NCBI RefSeq assembly: GCF_016775475.1
Contig: NZ_JAEUXJ010000003.1
Location: 295,033 to 359,032 of the forward strand
DNA from: Belnapia mucosa
GTDB lineage: Bacteria; Pseudomonadota; Alphaproteobacteria; Acetobacterales; Acetobacteraceae
Reading direction: 5' to 3'
Length of the DNA: 64,000 nucleotides
Program-made: the position numbers and the translations under genes
Notes under the pieces: model-generated
The model's input: only the letters and a program-made list of their open reading frames with translations
Databases searched by the model: none
What the model was told of the DNA's origin: nothing
Shown here: one piece after another, positions 25,062-35,091 of the stretch
How positions within the stretch are numbered: position 1 is the stretch's first letter
Layout: each line of letters starts with the position of its first letter

Positions 25062-25837
25062 AGATTGTGGATGCGCTGGCGCCGGCCGCGGTAGGCCTCG
25101 CGGTGCTGGGCGGCTGGGAAGGGTTGGTGCGGCTGTATGGCGTGCCGCCCTATGTGCTGCCGGGGCCGGTCGCCATCGCCCATGCGCTGGCCGAGGATTG
25201 GCCGCTGCTTTCAGGCTCGCTGCTCGTCACGCTCCGGATCGCGCTGCTGGCGCTGTTGCTGGCCGTCTCGCTCGGCGGATTGCTGGCGGTGGCCTTCGCG
25301 CAGTCGCGCTGGGTGGAGCGGGCCTTCTTCCCCTATGCGGTGGTGCTGCAGGTGACACCGGTGGTCGCCATCGCGCCGCTGATCCTGATCTGGGTGGACG
25401 ATGTCACGCTTAGCCTGCTGATCTGCGCCTGGATCGTCGCCTTCTTCCCCGTGCTGTCGAACACCGTGCTCGGGCTGAACAGCGCCGACCGCAACCATGT
25501 GGAGCTGTTCCGCCTCTATGGCGCCTCGCGCTGGCAGACGCTCTGGCTGCTGCGGTTGCCGGGGGCGTTGCCCTTCTTCCTGGCGGGGCTGCGGGTGGCG
25601 GGCGGGCTGGCGCTGATCGGCGCCGTGGTCGCGGAATTCGTGGCCGGCGCGGGCGGGGCCGGATCGGGCCTTGCCTTCCGCATCCTGGAGGCGGGATATC
25701 AGCTCAAGATCCCCCGCCTCTTCGCCGCGCTGGCGCTGATCTCGGCCCTGGGGATTGCGATCTTCGCCGCGCTCGGCCTGGTGCAGCACCTGCTGCTGCG
25801 GCGCTGGCATGAAAGCGCGATGCAGCCAGAGGGTTAG
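25058..25837 (+). CDS. ABC transporter permease (SsuC/TauC-like)
   Basis: A 259-residue membrane protein with about six transmembrane helices and the EAA-type coupling loop in the LFRLYGASRWQTLWLLRLPGA region (~150-170). FLAGLRVAGGLALIGAVVAEF follows, as in SsuC/TauC/ThiX permeases. It starts by ATGA overlap with the ATPase gene. Its stop lies 5 bp from the end of the convergent Bug gene. Confidence 0.87.
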   Translation: MKIVDALAPAAVGLAVLGGWEGLVRLYGVPPYVLPGPVAIAHALAEDWPLLSGSLLVTLRIALLALLLAVSLGGLLAVAFAQSRWVERAFFPYAVVLQVTPVVAIAPLILIWVDDVTLSLLICAWIVAFFPVLSNTVLGLNSADRNHVELFRLYGASRWQTLWLLRLPGALPFFLAGLRVAGGLALIGAVVAEFVAGAGGAGSGLAFRILEAGYQLKIPRLFAALALISALGIAIFAALGLVQHLLLRRWHESAMQPEG

Positions 25838-25842
25838 GCGCC

Positions 25843-26817
25843 CTAGTTGAGGCTGATGGCGCCGTCCTTGATCACCTTGGCCAGCACGATCCGGCCACGG
25901 TCGAGGAATTCGGTGAATTCCCGTTCCGTGCCGCCGACCACCTCGGCGCCGAGCGGGTTGAGGCGGTTGCGGACGGCGTCGCTCTTTGCGGCCTGGGCGA
26001 TCGCGGCCTGCAGCCGGTCGAGGATGGGACGCGGCGTCGCGGCGGCGGCGAAGACGCCGTTCCAGTCATTCATGTCGAAGCCGGGCAGGCCGGATTCCGC
26101 CAGCGTCGGCGCATCCGGATAGGCCGCGACCCGATGCGCGCTGGTCACCGCCACCACCTTCGCCCGACCCGTCTCGACCGGCGGCCGGATGGAGGAGGTG
26201 GTGATGATGACCGAATCCACCGTGCCGGAGGCGATGTCCCGCGCCGCATCGGCGCCGCCGCGATAGGGCGTGTGGATCAGGCGGATGCCGGTCATCTGCT
26301 GCAACAGCTCCCCCGCCATATGCCCCATGCCGGCGGTGGGCGGCGTGCCGTAGCTGATCGTGCCCGGCTGCGCCTTGGCCAGCGCGATGTAGGAGGCGAC
26401 GTCCCCGGCCGGGAAGCCGGTCTTGACGGCCAGGACCTGCGGGAAGTTGGCGAGCAGCGAGACCGGTATGAAGGCCTTCCGGTAATCGAAGGGAAGGTCC
26501 TGCATCAGCAGCGGATTGGTGATCTGGTTCGCCGCATCGACGAGGAAAGTATAGCCATCGGCCGGCGATTGCAGCGTCGCATTCGCGGCGATCAGCGCAT
26601 TGCCGCCGGTGCGGTTCTCCACGACGATGGATTGGCCCAGGATCTCGGACAGCGTCGCGCCATAGGCGCGGGCGACCGTATCCGCGGCGCCGCCGGCGGC
26701 GAAGGCCACGATGAGCCGGACCGGGCGGGACGGCCATTCCTGGCCGAAGCCGGCGCGGCCGAGAAAGGGCGTTGCGAGCGCCGCGCCCAGGATGGCGCGG
26801 CGGGTGGTTGCGGTCAT
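25843..26817 (-). CDS. Bug/TctC family periplasmic receptor (3 of 10), last gene of the leuCDB operon
   Basis: A 324-residue receptor with a Tat-like signal (TTRRAILGAALATPFLG). The first strand reads WPSRPVRLIVAFAAGGAADT, and VENRTGGNALIA and YRGGADAARDIASGT follow. It lies 33 bp after leuB on the same strand, so it is most likely co-transcribed with leuC-leuD-leuB. This makes it the best candidate for delivering the substrate of those enzymes. Confidence 0.9.
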   Translation of the reverse strand: MTATTRRAILGAALATPFLGRAGFGQEWPSRPVRLIVAFAAGGAADTVARAYGATLSEILGQSIVVENRTGGNALIAANATLQSPADGYTFLVDAANQITNPLLMQDLPFDYRKAFIPVSLLANFPQVLAVKTGFPAGDVASYIALAKAQPGTISYGTPPTAGMGHMAGELLQQMTGIRLIHTPYRGGADAARDIASGTVDSVIITTSSIRPPVETGRAKVVAVTSAHRVAAYPDAPTLAESGLPGFDMNDWNGVFAAAATPRPILDRLQAAIAQAAKSDAVRNRLNPLGAEVVGGTEREFTEFLDRGRIVLAKVIKDGAISLN

Positions 26818-26850
26818 TTCTTGTCGCCTCCCTGTCTGCCGGTGCGGGTT

Positions 26851-27930
26851 CTAGCGCCGTTGCCGCTGGATCGCGGCCGCCACGGCATCACCCATCGCCT
26901 CGGTGCCAACGCTCCGAGCGCCCGGCTCCATGATGTCCGGCGTGCGGTAGCCCTCGGCCAGCACCTCGCGCACCGCGGCCTCCACCGCGCGCGCGGCCTC
27001 CTCCTGCCCCAGCGAATGGCGCAGCATCATCGCGGCGGAGAGGATGGAGGCGAGCGGATTGGCCTTGTCCTGGCCGGCGATATCGGGTGCCGAGCCATGC
27101 ACCGGCTCGTAAAGCCCCCGCCCGCCCTCGCCGAGCGAGGCGGAGGGCAGCATGCCGATGGAGCCGGTCAGCATCGCCGCCGCATCCGAGAGGATGTCGC
27201 CGAAGATATTGCCGGTGACGATCACGTCGAAATCGCGCGGCCGGCGGATCAGGTGCATGGAGGCCGCATCGACATAGAGATGCGTCAGCTCGACATCCGG
27301 ATAGTCCCGCCCGACCTCGGTGACGACCTCGCGCCAGAGCGCCATGGTCTCGAGCACATTGGCCTTGTCCACCGAGCACAACTTGTGCCGCCGCTGCCGT
27401 GCGGCGCGGAAGCCGGCATGGGCGACGCGGCGGATCTCGCCCTCGGTGTAGCGCATGGTGTTGGTGCCGATGCGCTGGCCGGAGGCATCCCGCTCGACCC
27501 CGCGAGGCGTGCCGAAATAGATGTCGCCGGTGAGCTCGCGCAGGACGACGAGGTCCACGCCCTCGATCACCTCCCGCCGCAGGGTGGAGGCGCCGATCAG
27601 CTCGGGGAAGGCATAGACCGGGCGGAAATTGGCGAAGAGGTCGAGCGCCTTGCGCAGCCGCAGCAAGCCATGGCCGCCGCGCTTCTCCGGCGGCAGCAGG
27701 TCGCTCTCATAGGTGCCGGCGGCGCCGAAGAGGATGGCATCGGCCCGGCGCGCCGCCTCCAGCGTCGCCTCCGGCAGGGGGTCGCCGGCCTGGTGCAGGC
27801 CGGCATCGCCGATCGCCGCCTCGGCCATCTCGAATTGCGGGCCATTGGCGGCGACGCTGCGCAACGCCTTCACCGCCTGCGCCGTCACCTCGGGCCCGAT
27901 CCCATCGCCCGGCAGCACGAGAATGCTCAT
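26851..27930 (-). CDS. leuB: 3-isopropylmalate dehydrogenase family protein
   Basis: A 359-residue beta-decarboxylating dehydrogenase: [10 protein letters not shown] at the N-terminus, [14 protein letters not shown] with the substrate-binding Arg and Tyr, the Lys in VDKANVLE, and the YVDAASM and [10 protein letters not shown] metal-binding acids. [12 protein letters not shown] is the NAD-binding loop. All residues of a working LeuB are present. It follows leuD by 17 bp. Because the operon includes a Bug receptor and a LacI-type regulator, a catabolic role on a related alkylmalate is as likely as leucine biosynthesis. Confidence 0.88.
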   Translation of the reverse strand: MSILVLPGDGIGPEVTAQAVKALRSVAANGPQFEMAEAAIGDAGLHQAGDPLPEATLEAARRADAILFGAAGTYESDLLPPEKRGGHGLLRLRKALDLFANFRPVYAFPELIGASTLRREVIEGVDLVVLRELTGDIYFGTPRGVERDASGQRIGTNTMRYTEGEIRRVAHAGFRAARQRRHKLCSVDKANVLETMALWREVVTEVGRDYPDVELTHLYVDAASMHLIRRPRDFDVIVTGNIFGDILSDAAAMLTGSIGMLPSASLGEGGRGLYEPVHGSAPDIAGQDKANPLASILSAAMMLRHSLGQEEAARAVEAAVREVLAEGYRTPDIMEPGARSVGTEAMGDAVAAAIQRQRR

Positions 27931-27947
27931 GGTCCCTGTCTCCTGTC

Positions 27948-28547
27948 TCAGCGGTTCTCGTGGCCGTAGCGGTTCATGAAGGCGTCGATCTCGGGCGAGA
28001 GCGTGCGCGTATAGTCGAGCTCGTCGATGCCGTTCAGCAGGCAGTGGCGGGCGAAGGGGTCGATTTCGAAGCGGTGCACGCTGCCATCGGGCAAGGTGAC
28101 GGTCTGGGCCTCCAGATCGACCTGCACCCGGGCGCCCGGCTGGTCCTGCAACTGTGCCAGCAGCCCGGCCACCACATCCTCCGGCAGGCGCACCGGCAGC
28201 AGCCCGTTCTTCAGCGCATTGGAGGAGAAAATGTCGCCGAAGCTCGGTGCGATGGCGGCGCGGAAGCCATGGTCATACAGCCCCCAGACGGCATTCTCGC
28301 GCGAGGAGCCGCAGGCAAAATTATGCTCGGCGACGATGACCTTCGCCTCGGCATAGTCCGGCCGGTTCAGCACGAAATCCGGGTCCATCCCGCCATCCGG
28401 CCCGCGGCGGACATCGTGGAACAGGTAGGCGCCGTGGTTGTCGCTGCGCGGCTTGTGCAGGAAGCGCGCCGGCGTGATCTGGTCGGTGTCGATATTCGGC
28501 CGCGGCATCGGCAGGGCGACCGCATCGAGGCGCTGGAAGGGCTCCAT
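27948..28547 (-). CDS. leuD: 3-isopropylmalate dehydratase, small subunit
   Basis: A 199-residue Leu[56 protein letters not shown] and the C-terminal [17 protein letters not shown] are diagnostic. It forms the swivelling domain that completes the active site of the isomerase with LeuC. It starts 2 bp after the leuC stop. Confidence 0.92.
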   Translation of the reverse strand: MEPFQRLDAVALPMPRPNIDTDQITPARFLHKPRSDNHGAYLFHDVRRGPDGGMDPDFVLNRPDYAEAKVIVAEHNFACGSSRENAVWGLYDHGFRAAIAPSFGDIFSSNALKNGLLPVRLPEDVVAGLLAQLQDQPGARVQVDLEAQTVTLPDGSVHRFEIDPFARHCLLNGIDELDYTRTLSPEIDAFMNRYGHENR

Positions 28548-28549
28548 GC

Positions 28550-29974
28550 TCAGCCCCCCGCCATCAGCCGGCGGACATCGGTGAGATGCCCGGTCACCGC
28601 CGCCGCCGCCGCCATGGCCGGCCCCATCAGATGGGTCCGCGCGCCCGGCCCTTGCCGCCCGACGAAATTGCGGTTGGAGGTGGAGGCGCAGCGTTCGCCG
28701 GGTGCCGCGATCTCGCCATTGGTGCCGAGGCACATGGAACAGCCGGCCTCGCGCCATTCGAAGCCGGCATCGAGGAAGATGCGGTGCAGCCCCTCGGCCT
28801 CGGCCTGCGCCTTGACCAGGCCGGAGCCGGGGACGACCCAGGCCGTCACCTGCGGCGCGACGCGGCGGCCCTCGGCTACCGCCGCCGCGGCGCGCAGATC
28901 CTCGATCCGGCCATTGGTGCAGGAGCCGATGAAGACGCGGTCCACCGGGACCGCCTCCAGCGGCATGCCCGGCGTCAGCCCCATATAGGCAAGCGCGCGC
29001 CGCATCGCCTCGCGCCGGTCGGCACTGGATGAAGCGGCGGGATCGGGCACGGCGCCATCGATCGGCAGCGCATCCTCCGGGCTGGTGCCCCAGGTCACCA
29101 TCGGCGCGATCGCGGACCCGTCCAGCGTGACCTCGGCATCGAAGATCGCGTCGGGATCGCTCGGCAGGGCGCGCCAGCGGTCCAGCGCCGCCTCCCACTG
29201 ATGGCCCTGCGGCGCATAGGGGCGGCCGGCGAGGTAGGCGAAGGTGGTGTCGTCCGGCGCGATCATGCCGGCGCGGGCGCCCGCCTCGATCGACATGTTG
29301 CAGAGGGTCAGGCGCCCTTCCATCGACAGGCCACGGATCGCCGGACCGGCATATTCGACTACATGGCCGGTCGCGCCGGCGGTGCCGATGCGGGCGATGA
29401 TCGCCAGGATCACGTCCTTGGCGGTGACGCCTGCGCCCAGCCGGCCATCGACCGTGATGCGCATGGTCTTCGGCTTGCGCTGCCACAGCGTCTGCGTCGC
29501 CAGCACATGCGTCGTCTCGGTCATGCCGACGCCGAAGGCGAGCGCCCCGAGCGCGCCATGGGTCGAGGTATGGCTGTCGGGGCAGACGATGACCATCCCC
29601 GGCTGGCTGAATCCCTGCTCCGGCCCGATGACATGCACGATGCCGCGGCGCGGGTCCTCCAGGCCGAAGGCGGTGATGCCGTGCTCGGCGGTGTCGCGCG
29701 CCAGCGCCTCCACCATGCCGCGCCGCTCGGCATCGGCGATCTCCTCCACCCGCCGCACATCCGTCGGCATGTAGTGGTCCGGCGTGCCCAGCATGCGCTC
29801 CGGCGCGCGCGGCTTCAGCCCGCGCTGGCGCAGCGCCTCGAAGGCCGGGGCGCTGCCGTCATGGATCAGGTTGCGGTCGACGAAGAGCAGCACCTGGCCG
29901 TCCTCGCGTTCCAGGATGCGGTGCCGGTCCCAGATCTTCTCGAACAGCGTGCGGGGTTCGGCGCGCTCGCTCAT
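28550..29974 (-). CDS. leuC: 3-isopropylmalate dehydratase, large subunit
   Basis: A 474-residue aconitase-family subunit. The [4Fe-4S] cysteines are in IGSCTNGR (~351) and CSMCLG (~411 and 414). [18 protein letters not shown] and [15 protein letters not shown] are family blocks. It is the first gene of the leuC-leuD-leuB-bug operon. No clear Shine-Dalgarno precedes the ATG at 29974. The 248-bp region to the divergent LacI-type gene holds two palindromes that probably serve both genes. Confidence 0.92.
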   Translation of the reverse strand: MSERAEPRTLFEKIWDRHRILEREDGQVLLFVDRNLIHDGSAPAFEALRQRGLKPRAPERMLGTPDHYMPTDVRRVEEIADAERRGMVEALARDTAEHGITAFGLEDPRRGIVHVIGPEQGFSQPGMVIVCPDSHTSTHGALGALAFGVGMTETTHVLATQTLWQRKPKTMRITVDGRLGAGVTAKDVILAIIARIGTAGATGHVVEYAGPAIRGLSMEGRLTLCNMSIEAGARAGMIAPDDTTFAYLAGRPYAPQGHQWEAALDRWRALPSDPDAIFDAEVTLDGSAIAPMVTWGTSPEDALPIDGAVPDPAASSSADRREAMRRALAYMGLTPGMPLEAVPVDRVFIGSCTNGRIEDLRAAAAVAEGRRVAPQVTAWVVPGSGLVKAQAEAEGLHRIFLDAGFEWREAGCSMCLGTNGEIAAPGERCASTSNRNFVGRQGPGARTHLMGPAMAAAAAVTGHLTDVRRLMAGG

Positions 29975-30086
29975 GCGCGCGGAATCCGGCCTGGCGGATC
30001 GGGCAACTGCATCGGGCTCCCTCCCTCGGGCGCTTCGGTTCGGGGCCGAGGCTAGGCGGCCCTGCCCAGTGCGTCGAGGGGAAAAA

Positions 30087-30100
30087 TGCAACCGGTTGCA
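30087..30100. promoter_or_regulatory. LacI-family operator 1 (perfect palindrome)
   Basis: TGCAACCGGTTGCA is a perfect 14-bp palindrome with the central CG step typical of LacI/GalR-family operators. It lies in the divergent region between leuC (113 bp away) and the LacI-type gene. Confidence 0.75.
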
Positions 30101-30188
30101 CAAACCGCCGCCAGGCTTCCCCCGGCGGATTTCCCGGTATAGTGCTGTGGGCGAGCGCCAGTTCGGGCGGAGGATCGGGTCATCCCAT

Positions 30189-30202
30189 TGCGCACGGTTG
30201 CA
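30189..30202. promoter_or_regulatory. LacI-family operator 2
   Basis: TGCGCACGGTTGCA matches operator 1 at 11 of 14 positions. It sits 102 bp from it, centre to centre, and 20 bp before the GTG start of the regulator. This pattern suits looping or autoregulation. Confidence 0.6.
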
Positions 30203-30222
30203 CGCATCGCACCGGTCGGATC

Positions 30223-31266
30223 GTGACCGCGCCGCCCCCCATCCCGGCCCGGCGCGGCGCCACCGTCCATAGCCTGTCGCGCCTCGCCGGCGTCTCCGTC
30301 TCCACCGTCTCGCGGGCCCTGAAGGACGATCCGCGTATCGCCCCGGCGACCCGGCGGCGCATCGCCGATCTCGCGCGGGAAGCCGGCTACATGCCGAATG
30401 TCCTGGCCCGCAGCCTGTCGGGCGGGCAGAGCGGGCTGATCGGCCTGGTCAACGGCCCGATGCAGAACCCCTTCTATGCCGAGCTTCTGGCCGAGGCGGT
30501 GAACCAGGCGGCAGAGCGCGGGCAGCGGCTGCTGATCCTGCATGCCGGGACCGGCCCGATCGAGGACCGCACCTCGGAGGCCCTGCTGCACTACCGGGTG
30601 GATGGCTGCCTCGTCGCCTCGGCCGAGCTCTCCTCCCGTGCCGCCGCCATCTGCGCGGAACGTGGCGTGCCGCTGGTCATGGTCAACCGCGTCGCCCGGC
30701 TGCATGCCAGCGCCGTCTCCTGCGACAATGAGGCCGGCGGGCGGGACGTCGCCAAATTCCTGCTGGCCGGCGGGCATCGCCGCCCCGCCCTCGTGCTCGG
30801 CACCGTCGGCGTCTCTACCAGCGACGGGCGGGAACGCGCCTTCATTGCCCGGCTGGCCGAGGCGGGGCTACGGCTGGCGCTGCGGCTGCACGGGCATTCG
30901 ACCTATGAGGGCGGCCATGCCGCCGGCACCGCCATCGCGGCGCTGCCGGCCGGGGAACGCCCGGATGCGGTCTTCGTCCTCAACGACATCATGGCGATGG
31001 GCCTGCTGGACGCGGTGCGGGAGGCGGGGCTGCGGGTGCCGGAGGATCTTTCCGTGGTCGGCTTCGACGACGTGCCGGCCGCGGCGCGGCGCTGCTACGG
31101 CCTGACCACCCTGGCCCAGCCGCTCGGCACCATGGTGCGGCGCGGGCTGGACCTGCTGGCGGCCCGCATCGCCGATCCCGCCCTGCCGGATGAGAGCGTG
31201 ACGCTCCGCGGCCAGCTGGTGGTGCGGCATTCCGCCCGCCTGCCGGACCCGGCCCGGGCGGGCTGA
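30223..31266 (+). CDS. LacI family transcriptional regulator of the leuCDB-bug operon
   Basis: A 347-residue regulator with the LacI helix-turn-helix and hinge ([22 protein letters not shown]..., [14 protein letters not shown]) followed by a periplasmic-binding-protein-like ligand domain ([15 protein letters not shown]..., [18 protein letters not shown]). I chose the GTG at 30223: an upstream in-frame ATG at 30142 would place an operator inside the coding sequence, and its extra residues are not family-like. Divergence from leuC and the matching palindromes make local control likely. The inducer is probably the acid bound by the operon's Bug receptor or a product of it. Confidence 0.87.
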   Translation: MTAPPPIPARRGATVHSLSRLAGVSVSTVSRALKDDPRIAPATRRRIADLAREAGYMPNVLARSLSGGQSGLIGLVNGPMQNPFYAELLAEAVNQAAERGQRLLILHAGTGPIEDRTSEALLHYRVDGCLVASAELSSRAAAICAERGVPLVMVNRVARLHASAVSCDNEAGGRDVAKFLLAGGHRRPALVLGTVGVSTSDGRERAFIARLAEAGLRLALRLHGHSTYEGGHAAGTAIAALPAGERPDAVFVLNDIMAMGLLDAVREAGLRVPEDLSVVGFDDVPAAARRCYGLTTLAQPLGTMVRRGLDLLAARIADPALPDESVTLRGQLVVRHSARLPDPARAG

Positions 31267-31349
31267 ACCGCGGGCGGCGTGGCGCGCTGCCGGGCTTGCA
31301 GTATCATCGCCCCGGTCTCGCGGCGCAGTTCGGAGTTCCGTCCATTTCC

Positions 31350-33473
31350 ATGGTTGCCGACCAGCGTCCCACCGGTGCGGCGCCATGGCCGTCGCAGGCC
31401 GGCGAGCGCCCGGCGCGGCCGCGCCGCCGCTTCAGCCTTCGCGCGCATCTGCTCGCCCTGCTGCTCATGGCGTTGCTGCCCGCGCTGACCATCGGCGCCG
31501 CCGCCGCCTGGCATGCCGCCATCGCCTACCGTGGTGCCCTCGATGCCCGCCTGGTCGATACCAGCCGGGCCCTGGCCCTCGCCCTCGACAGCGAGCTGGA
31601 GATCCTCGGCGCCGCCGCCATCGCGCTCGCCGCCTCGCCCACCCTGCGCGAGGCGCCGGATGAGGCCCTGCCCGAGCTGCATGGCTGGGCCACCGCCATC
31701 GGCGAGGCGCTGGGCGCGGTGCGCGTCGTGGTGGCCGATGCCGGGCCGGGCCATCCCCAGTTGCTGAACACGTTGCTGCCCCCCGGCGCGCCGCTGCCGC
31801 AATCCGCCCAGCCGGGCGAGGGCGCCTGGGAGCTGATCGAGCAAGTCGCCCGGACCGGCGCACCGGCGACGTCCGACCTGTTCCGGGCCCGGGCCGACCG
31901 CAGCTGGGCCGTCGCGGTCGGGGCGCCGGTCTTCCGCGGCGGCACGCCGCGCCGCGTCGTCATCGTCTCCTTCGACCCGCGGCGCCTGTCGGAGCTGCTG
32001 CGGCACCAGGGCCTGTCCGGCGACGCCTTTGCGGCGGTCGCCGATGCAGGCGGGCGGGTTGTCGCCCGCACCCGCGGCCACGAGGCCCTTATCGGCACCA
32101 TGGCCCCCACCCGCACCGGGCCAGCCTCGGACACCCGGCCGGGCCTGTTCCGGGGCCCCACCACCGAGGGCAGCGAGGCGATCTTCGCCCGCCAGCACCT
32201 GCGCCGCGCCTCCGGCTGGACCGTTGTCGTGGCCGAGCCGCTGGCCTCCTACACCAGGGGCTGGCGCGGGCCGCTGGTCGGGCTCGCCGCCGGCTCCGCC
32301 GCGCTGCTCGCCCTCTCCCTGGCGCTGGTCTGGCAGGTCTCGCGCCAGCTGGTGCGGCCCGCGGCGGCGCTGGCCCACCGGGCCGAGGCGATCGCCGCGG
32401 GAAGCCCCGGGACGCTGCCGGCGGTCGAGCCCTCCGCGGTGACGGAATTCGAGGCGCTGCGCCGCGCCGGCGCCCGGGCCGAGGCCGCCCTGCGCGAGGG
32501 CGAGGCCCGGCTGCGGGTCGGCATGGAAGCCGCCCGCATGGCCATCTGGGATTATGACGCGCGGACCGGGCTGGCCACGCGATCCGGCCAGATCGTCGGC
32601 GACCGGCCGGATCTGCCGCGGGAGCAATTCTCCCTGGCCGCCTGGCTGGGCCAGGTGCATCCCAAGGACCGGCCGGCGCTGGAGCGCGCCATGGCGGACA
32701 CGGTGGCAGGGCGGCTGGAGCGCTTCGCCGTGGAATACAGGCTGCGCCGCGCCGATGGGCCCGGCGGCTGGGTCTGGATCGCCACCCATGGCGCGGTGGC
32801 CGAGCGCGATCCGGCGACCGGCGCGGCGCTGCGCCTGGCCGGCGTCGGCCTCGACGTCACCGAGCGGAAGGAGGCGGAAGAACGACAGCGGCTGCTGATG
32901 CGGGAGGTCGATCACCGCGCCAAGAACGCCCTGGCGGTGGTGCAGGCGGCGGTGCGGCTGACCGGGGCGCCGGACCTCGCCAGCTACCGGCGGGCGATCG
33001 AGGGACGCGTCCAGGCGCTGGCCCGGGCGCAGACGCTGCTGGCGGAGGATAGCTGGTCCGGAGCGGATCTCCGCACGCTGCTCGAAGGGGAGCTGAAGGC
33101 CTTTGTCGGGGACGGGCAGCGCGCGCTGCTCGGCGGCCCACCGGTGGCGCTGCCGGTGCGGGCGGCGCAGCCCCTGGCGATGGCGGTGCATGAGCTGGCG
33201 ACCAATGCGGTGAAATACGGCGCGCTCTCCACCGCGGCCGGGCGCGTCGCCGTCGCCTGGGAGGTCGCAGGCGAGGAGGAGCCGGTGCTGCGGCTCCGCT
33301 GGTCCGAGAGCGGCGGGCCGCCGGTAGTGGCGCCGCCCGTCCGGCGTGGCTTCGGGTCGCGGGTGCTGGAAGGCACGGTGCAGCGCCAGCTCGGCGGCCA
33401 GGTCCGGCTGGACTGGGCGGCGACCGGTCTGGTCTGCGCGATGGAGGTGCCGCTGGCCGGGCCGCGGGGCTAA
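31350..33473 (+). CDS. HWE-family sensor histidine kinase
   Basis: A protein of about 707 residues. Transmembrane helix 1 is at ~32-54, followed by a periplasmic sensing region of ~210 residues and helix 2 near 273-297. After this come a HAMP-like linker, a PAS domain (LRVGMEAARMAIWDYD..., GVGLDVTERKEAE) and an HWE/HisKA_2 kinase domain. The phospho-acceptor box is REVDHRAKNALAVVQ (His ~521), with HELATNAVKYGALS as the N box and GFGSRVLEGTVQRQLGG at the end. No response regulator gene is adjacent, so its partner lies elsewhere. The ATG at 31350 is preferred over a TTG at 31296, but neither has a clear ribosome-binding site. Confidence 0.85.
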   Translation: MVADQRPTGAAPWPSQAGERPARPRRRFSLRAHLLALLLMALLPALTIGAAAAWHAAIAYRGALDARLVDTSRALALALDSELEILGAAAIALAASPTLREAPDEALPELHGWATAIGEALGAVRVVVADAGPGHPQLLNTLLPPGAPLPQSAQPGEGAWELIEQVARTGAPATSDLFRARADRSWAVAVGAPVFRGGTPRRVVIVSFDPRRLSELLRHQGLSGDAFAAVADAGGRVVARTRGHEALIGTMAPTRTGPASDTRPGLFRGPTTEGSEAIFARQHLRRASGWTVVVAEPLASYTRGWRGPLVGLAAGSAALLALSLALVWQVSRQLVRPAAALAHRAEAIAAGSPGTLPAVEPSAVTEFEALRRAGARAEAALREGEARLRVGMEAARMAIWDYDARTGLATRSGQIVGDRPDLPREQFSLAAWLGQVHPKDRPALERAMADTVAGRLERFAVEYRLRRADGPGGWVWIATHGAVAERDPATGAALRLAGVGLDVTERKEAEERQRLLMREVDHRAKNALAVVQAAVRLTGAPDLASYRRAIEGRVQALARAQTLLAEDSWSGADLRTLLEGELKAFVGDGQRALLGGPPVALPVRAAQPLAMAVHELATNAVKYGALSTAAGRVAVAWEVAGEEEPVLRLRWSESGGPPVVAPPVRRGFGSRVLEGTVQRQLGGQVRLDWAATGLVCAMEVPLAGPRG

Positions 33474-33480
33474 GGCCCCG
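33465..33480. terminator. Hairpin at the junction of two convergent genes
   Basis: CGGGGC-TAAG-GCCCCG is a 6-bp stem with a 4-base loop that contains the stop codon of the kinase and ends one base before the stop codon of the convergent ThDP enzyme. Without a T-run its strength as a terminator is uncertain. Confidence 0.4.
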
Positions 33481-35091
33481 TCAGCCGCGGAGGGCGGGCA
33501 GCAGCGTGTGATAGGCCTCGCGGTCGATCGCCACGTCCAGCAGGGCGGGCTGCCCGGATGCGAGGGCAAGCTGCAGGGCGGGCGCCAATTCCTCCGGCCC
33601 CGTCACCCGCAAGCCGAGCCAGCCGAAGCAGGTGGCCAGCCCCGCGAAATCCGTGCTGCCGTACTCCATGCCGCGAGCGGGGAATTGCCGCCGGCGCTGC
33701 TTTACTTCGATCATGGACATGGCGGCGTCGTTGAACACGACCACGACCAGCCCGCGGCACCCCGCCTGCACCGCGGTCGCCATCTCCGCCAGGCCCATCA
33801 TTAGCCCGCCATCGCCGGTGAAGGCAATGACCGGACGGTCCGGCTCCGCGAGGCTGGAGGCGATGGCCGAGGGCAGCGCCCCGCCCATGGTGGCGAGGCC
33901 GCGCGAGATGAGGGCGCCGCGCGGCGCCTCCGCCTGCCACAGCGCCATCACCGGCAGCATATGCGCCCCGGCATCGACCGTGATCCGGGCGCCGGCCGGG
34001 GCCGCGGCCATGACGCCCTCCACCAAGGCATGCGGCGCGACGCCATGGCCGACGGCGCCGGTGCGCGCCGCCGTCCGCATCGCAGCCCGCTGCGCCGCGA
34101 TCTCCGCCGGGCTCCAGCCGCCCGGCGCCACCATGCCGGCAAGCTGCCCGGCGCTGTCGGCGAGGCTGCCGACGATCTCGGCCGCCCAGGGGTGGAAGGG
34201 CCGGTCGAAGCGGTGCGTGGTCAGCATCACGGTCGGCACGGCATAGCGCCAGGGCGTGGGGAGGAATTCGATCGGGTCGGCGCCGAACAGCAGGATGGCA
34301 TCCGCCGCGCGGAGCAGCGCATCCTCCGCCGCGCCGGCGATGAAGGGCCCGACCGCGAGCGGGTCCGAATCCGGGAAGCTGCCCTTGGCCATATAGGTCG
34401 AGAGGACCGGGGCTCCCCAGGCCCGGGCCAGGTCCCGCAGGGCCGCGGCCGCGCCGGGTTCGGCCGCCTGCAACCCGGCGATGATGACGGGGCGGCGGCT
34501 GCCCCGCAGCACGGCCCCTGCCGCCGCCATGGCCGCTGAATCGGGCGCGGGCGCGGCCGGTGGCTCGGCGGGGGTGCCGGCGGCTGGCAGGGGCGCGCGG
34601 ATGCGTCCGCCGATCAGCTCGATATAGACTGGTCCCTGGGGCGGCGCGCAGGCGGCGGCGATCAGCCGGTCCAGCTCCGCCATCGGGTCGGGTTCCGCCA
34701 GCCAGCTCTCGGCCTTGACCAGCGGCCGCATCAGGGCGGCCTGGTCGAAGCGCTGGTGGCTCGCATGCTCCTGCTGCGGCTCATGCCCATCGGCCAGCAC
34801 CAGCAGCGGCGCCCGGTCCAGCGCGGCGGCGGCGATGCCGTTGACCGCATTGGCGAGGCCGGGCCCGCGCGTCGTCATCAGCACGCCCGGCGCGCCGGTG
34901 AGCTGCGCGGTGGCGGCGGCCATGATGGCGGCCGCCGTCTCGGTCCGCGTCACCACGAATTCGATGCCGCAGCGCGCCGCCGCCTCGATGAGGTCGAGGC
35001 TGCAATCCCCGCCGGGCACGCCGAAGAAGCGGCGCACGCCGCGCGCGGCGAGGCGCTCCGCCAGGGCCTGGATGATGGTGGTGTCGGTCAT
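33481..35091 (-). CDS. Thiamine diphosphate-dependent enzyme, acetolactate synthase-like (second copy)
   Basis: A 536-residue ThDP enzyme: VPGGDCSLDLIEAA, the activating Glu in TRTETAAAIMAA (~50), TTRGPGLANAVNGIA, HEPQQEHASHQRFDQ and the cofactor motif GDGGLMMGLAEM...FNDAAMSMIE. It differs clearly from the 8399-10081 enzyme, so the two are not a recent duplication. Its reaction is not identifiable; a 2-keto acid decarboxylase or carboligase is expected. ATGA overlap with the upstream Bug gene links it to uptake of a carboxylate. Confidence 0.8.
   Translation of the reverse strand: MTDTTIIQALAERLAARGVRRFFGVPGGDCSLDLIEAAARCGIEFVVTRTETAAAIMAAATAQLTGAPGVLMTTRGPGLANAVNGIAAAALDRAPLLVLADGHEPQQEHASHQRFDQAALMRPLVKAESWLAEPDPMAELDRLIAAACAPPQGPVYIELIGGRIRAPLPAAGTPAEPPAAPAPDSAAMAAAGAVLRGSRRPVIIAGLQAAEPGAAAALRDLARAWGAPVLSTYMAKGSFPDSDPLAVGPFIAGAAEDALLRAADAILLFGADPIEFLPTPWRYAVPTVMLTTHRFDRPFHPWAAEIVGSLADSAGQLAGMVAPGGWSPAEIAAQRAAMRTAARTGAVGHGVAPHALVEGVMAAAPAGARITVDAGAHMLPVMALWQAEAPRGALISRGLATMGGALPSAIASSLAEPDRPVIAFTGDGGLMMGLAEMATAVQAGCRGLVVVVFNDAAMSMIEVKQRRRQFPARGMEYGSTDFAGLATCFGWLGLRVTGPEELAPALQLALASGQPALLDVAIDREAYHTLLPALRG

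Noticed and set aside
31095-33569. Long minus-strand frame opposite the HWE kinase
   Set aside because: Same artefact: it mirrors the kinase codons, has no ribosome-binding site and no recognisable domain.
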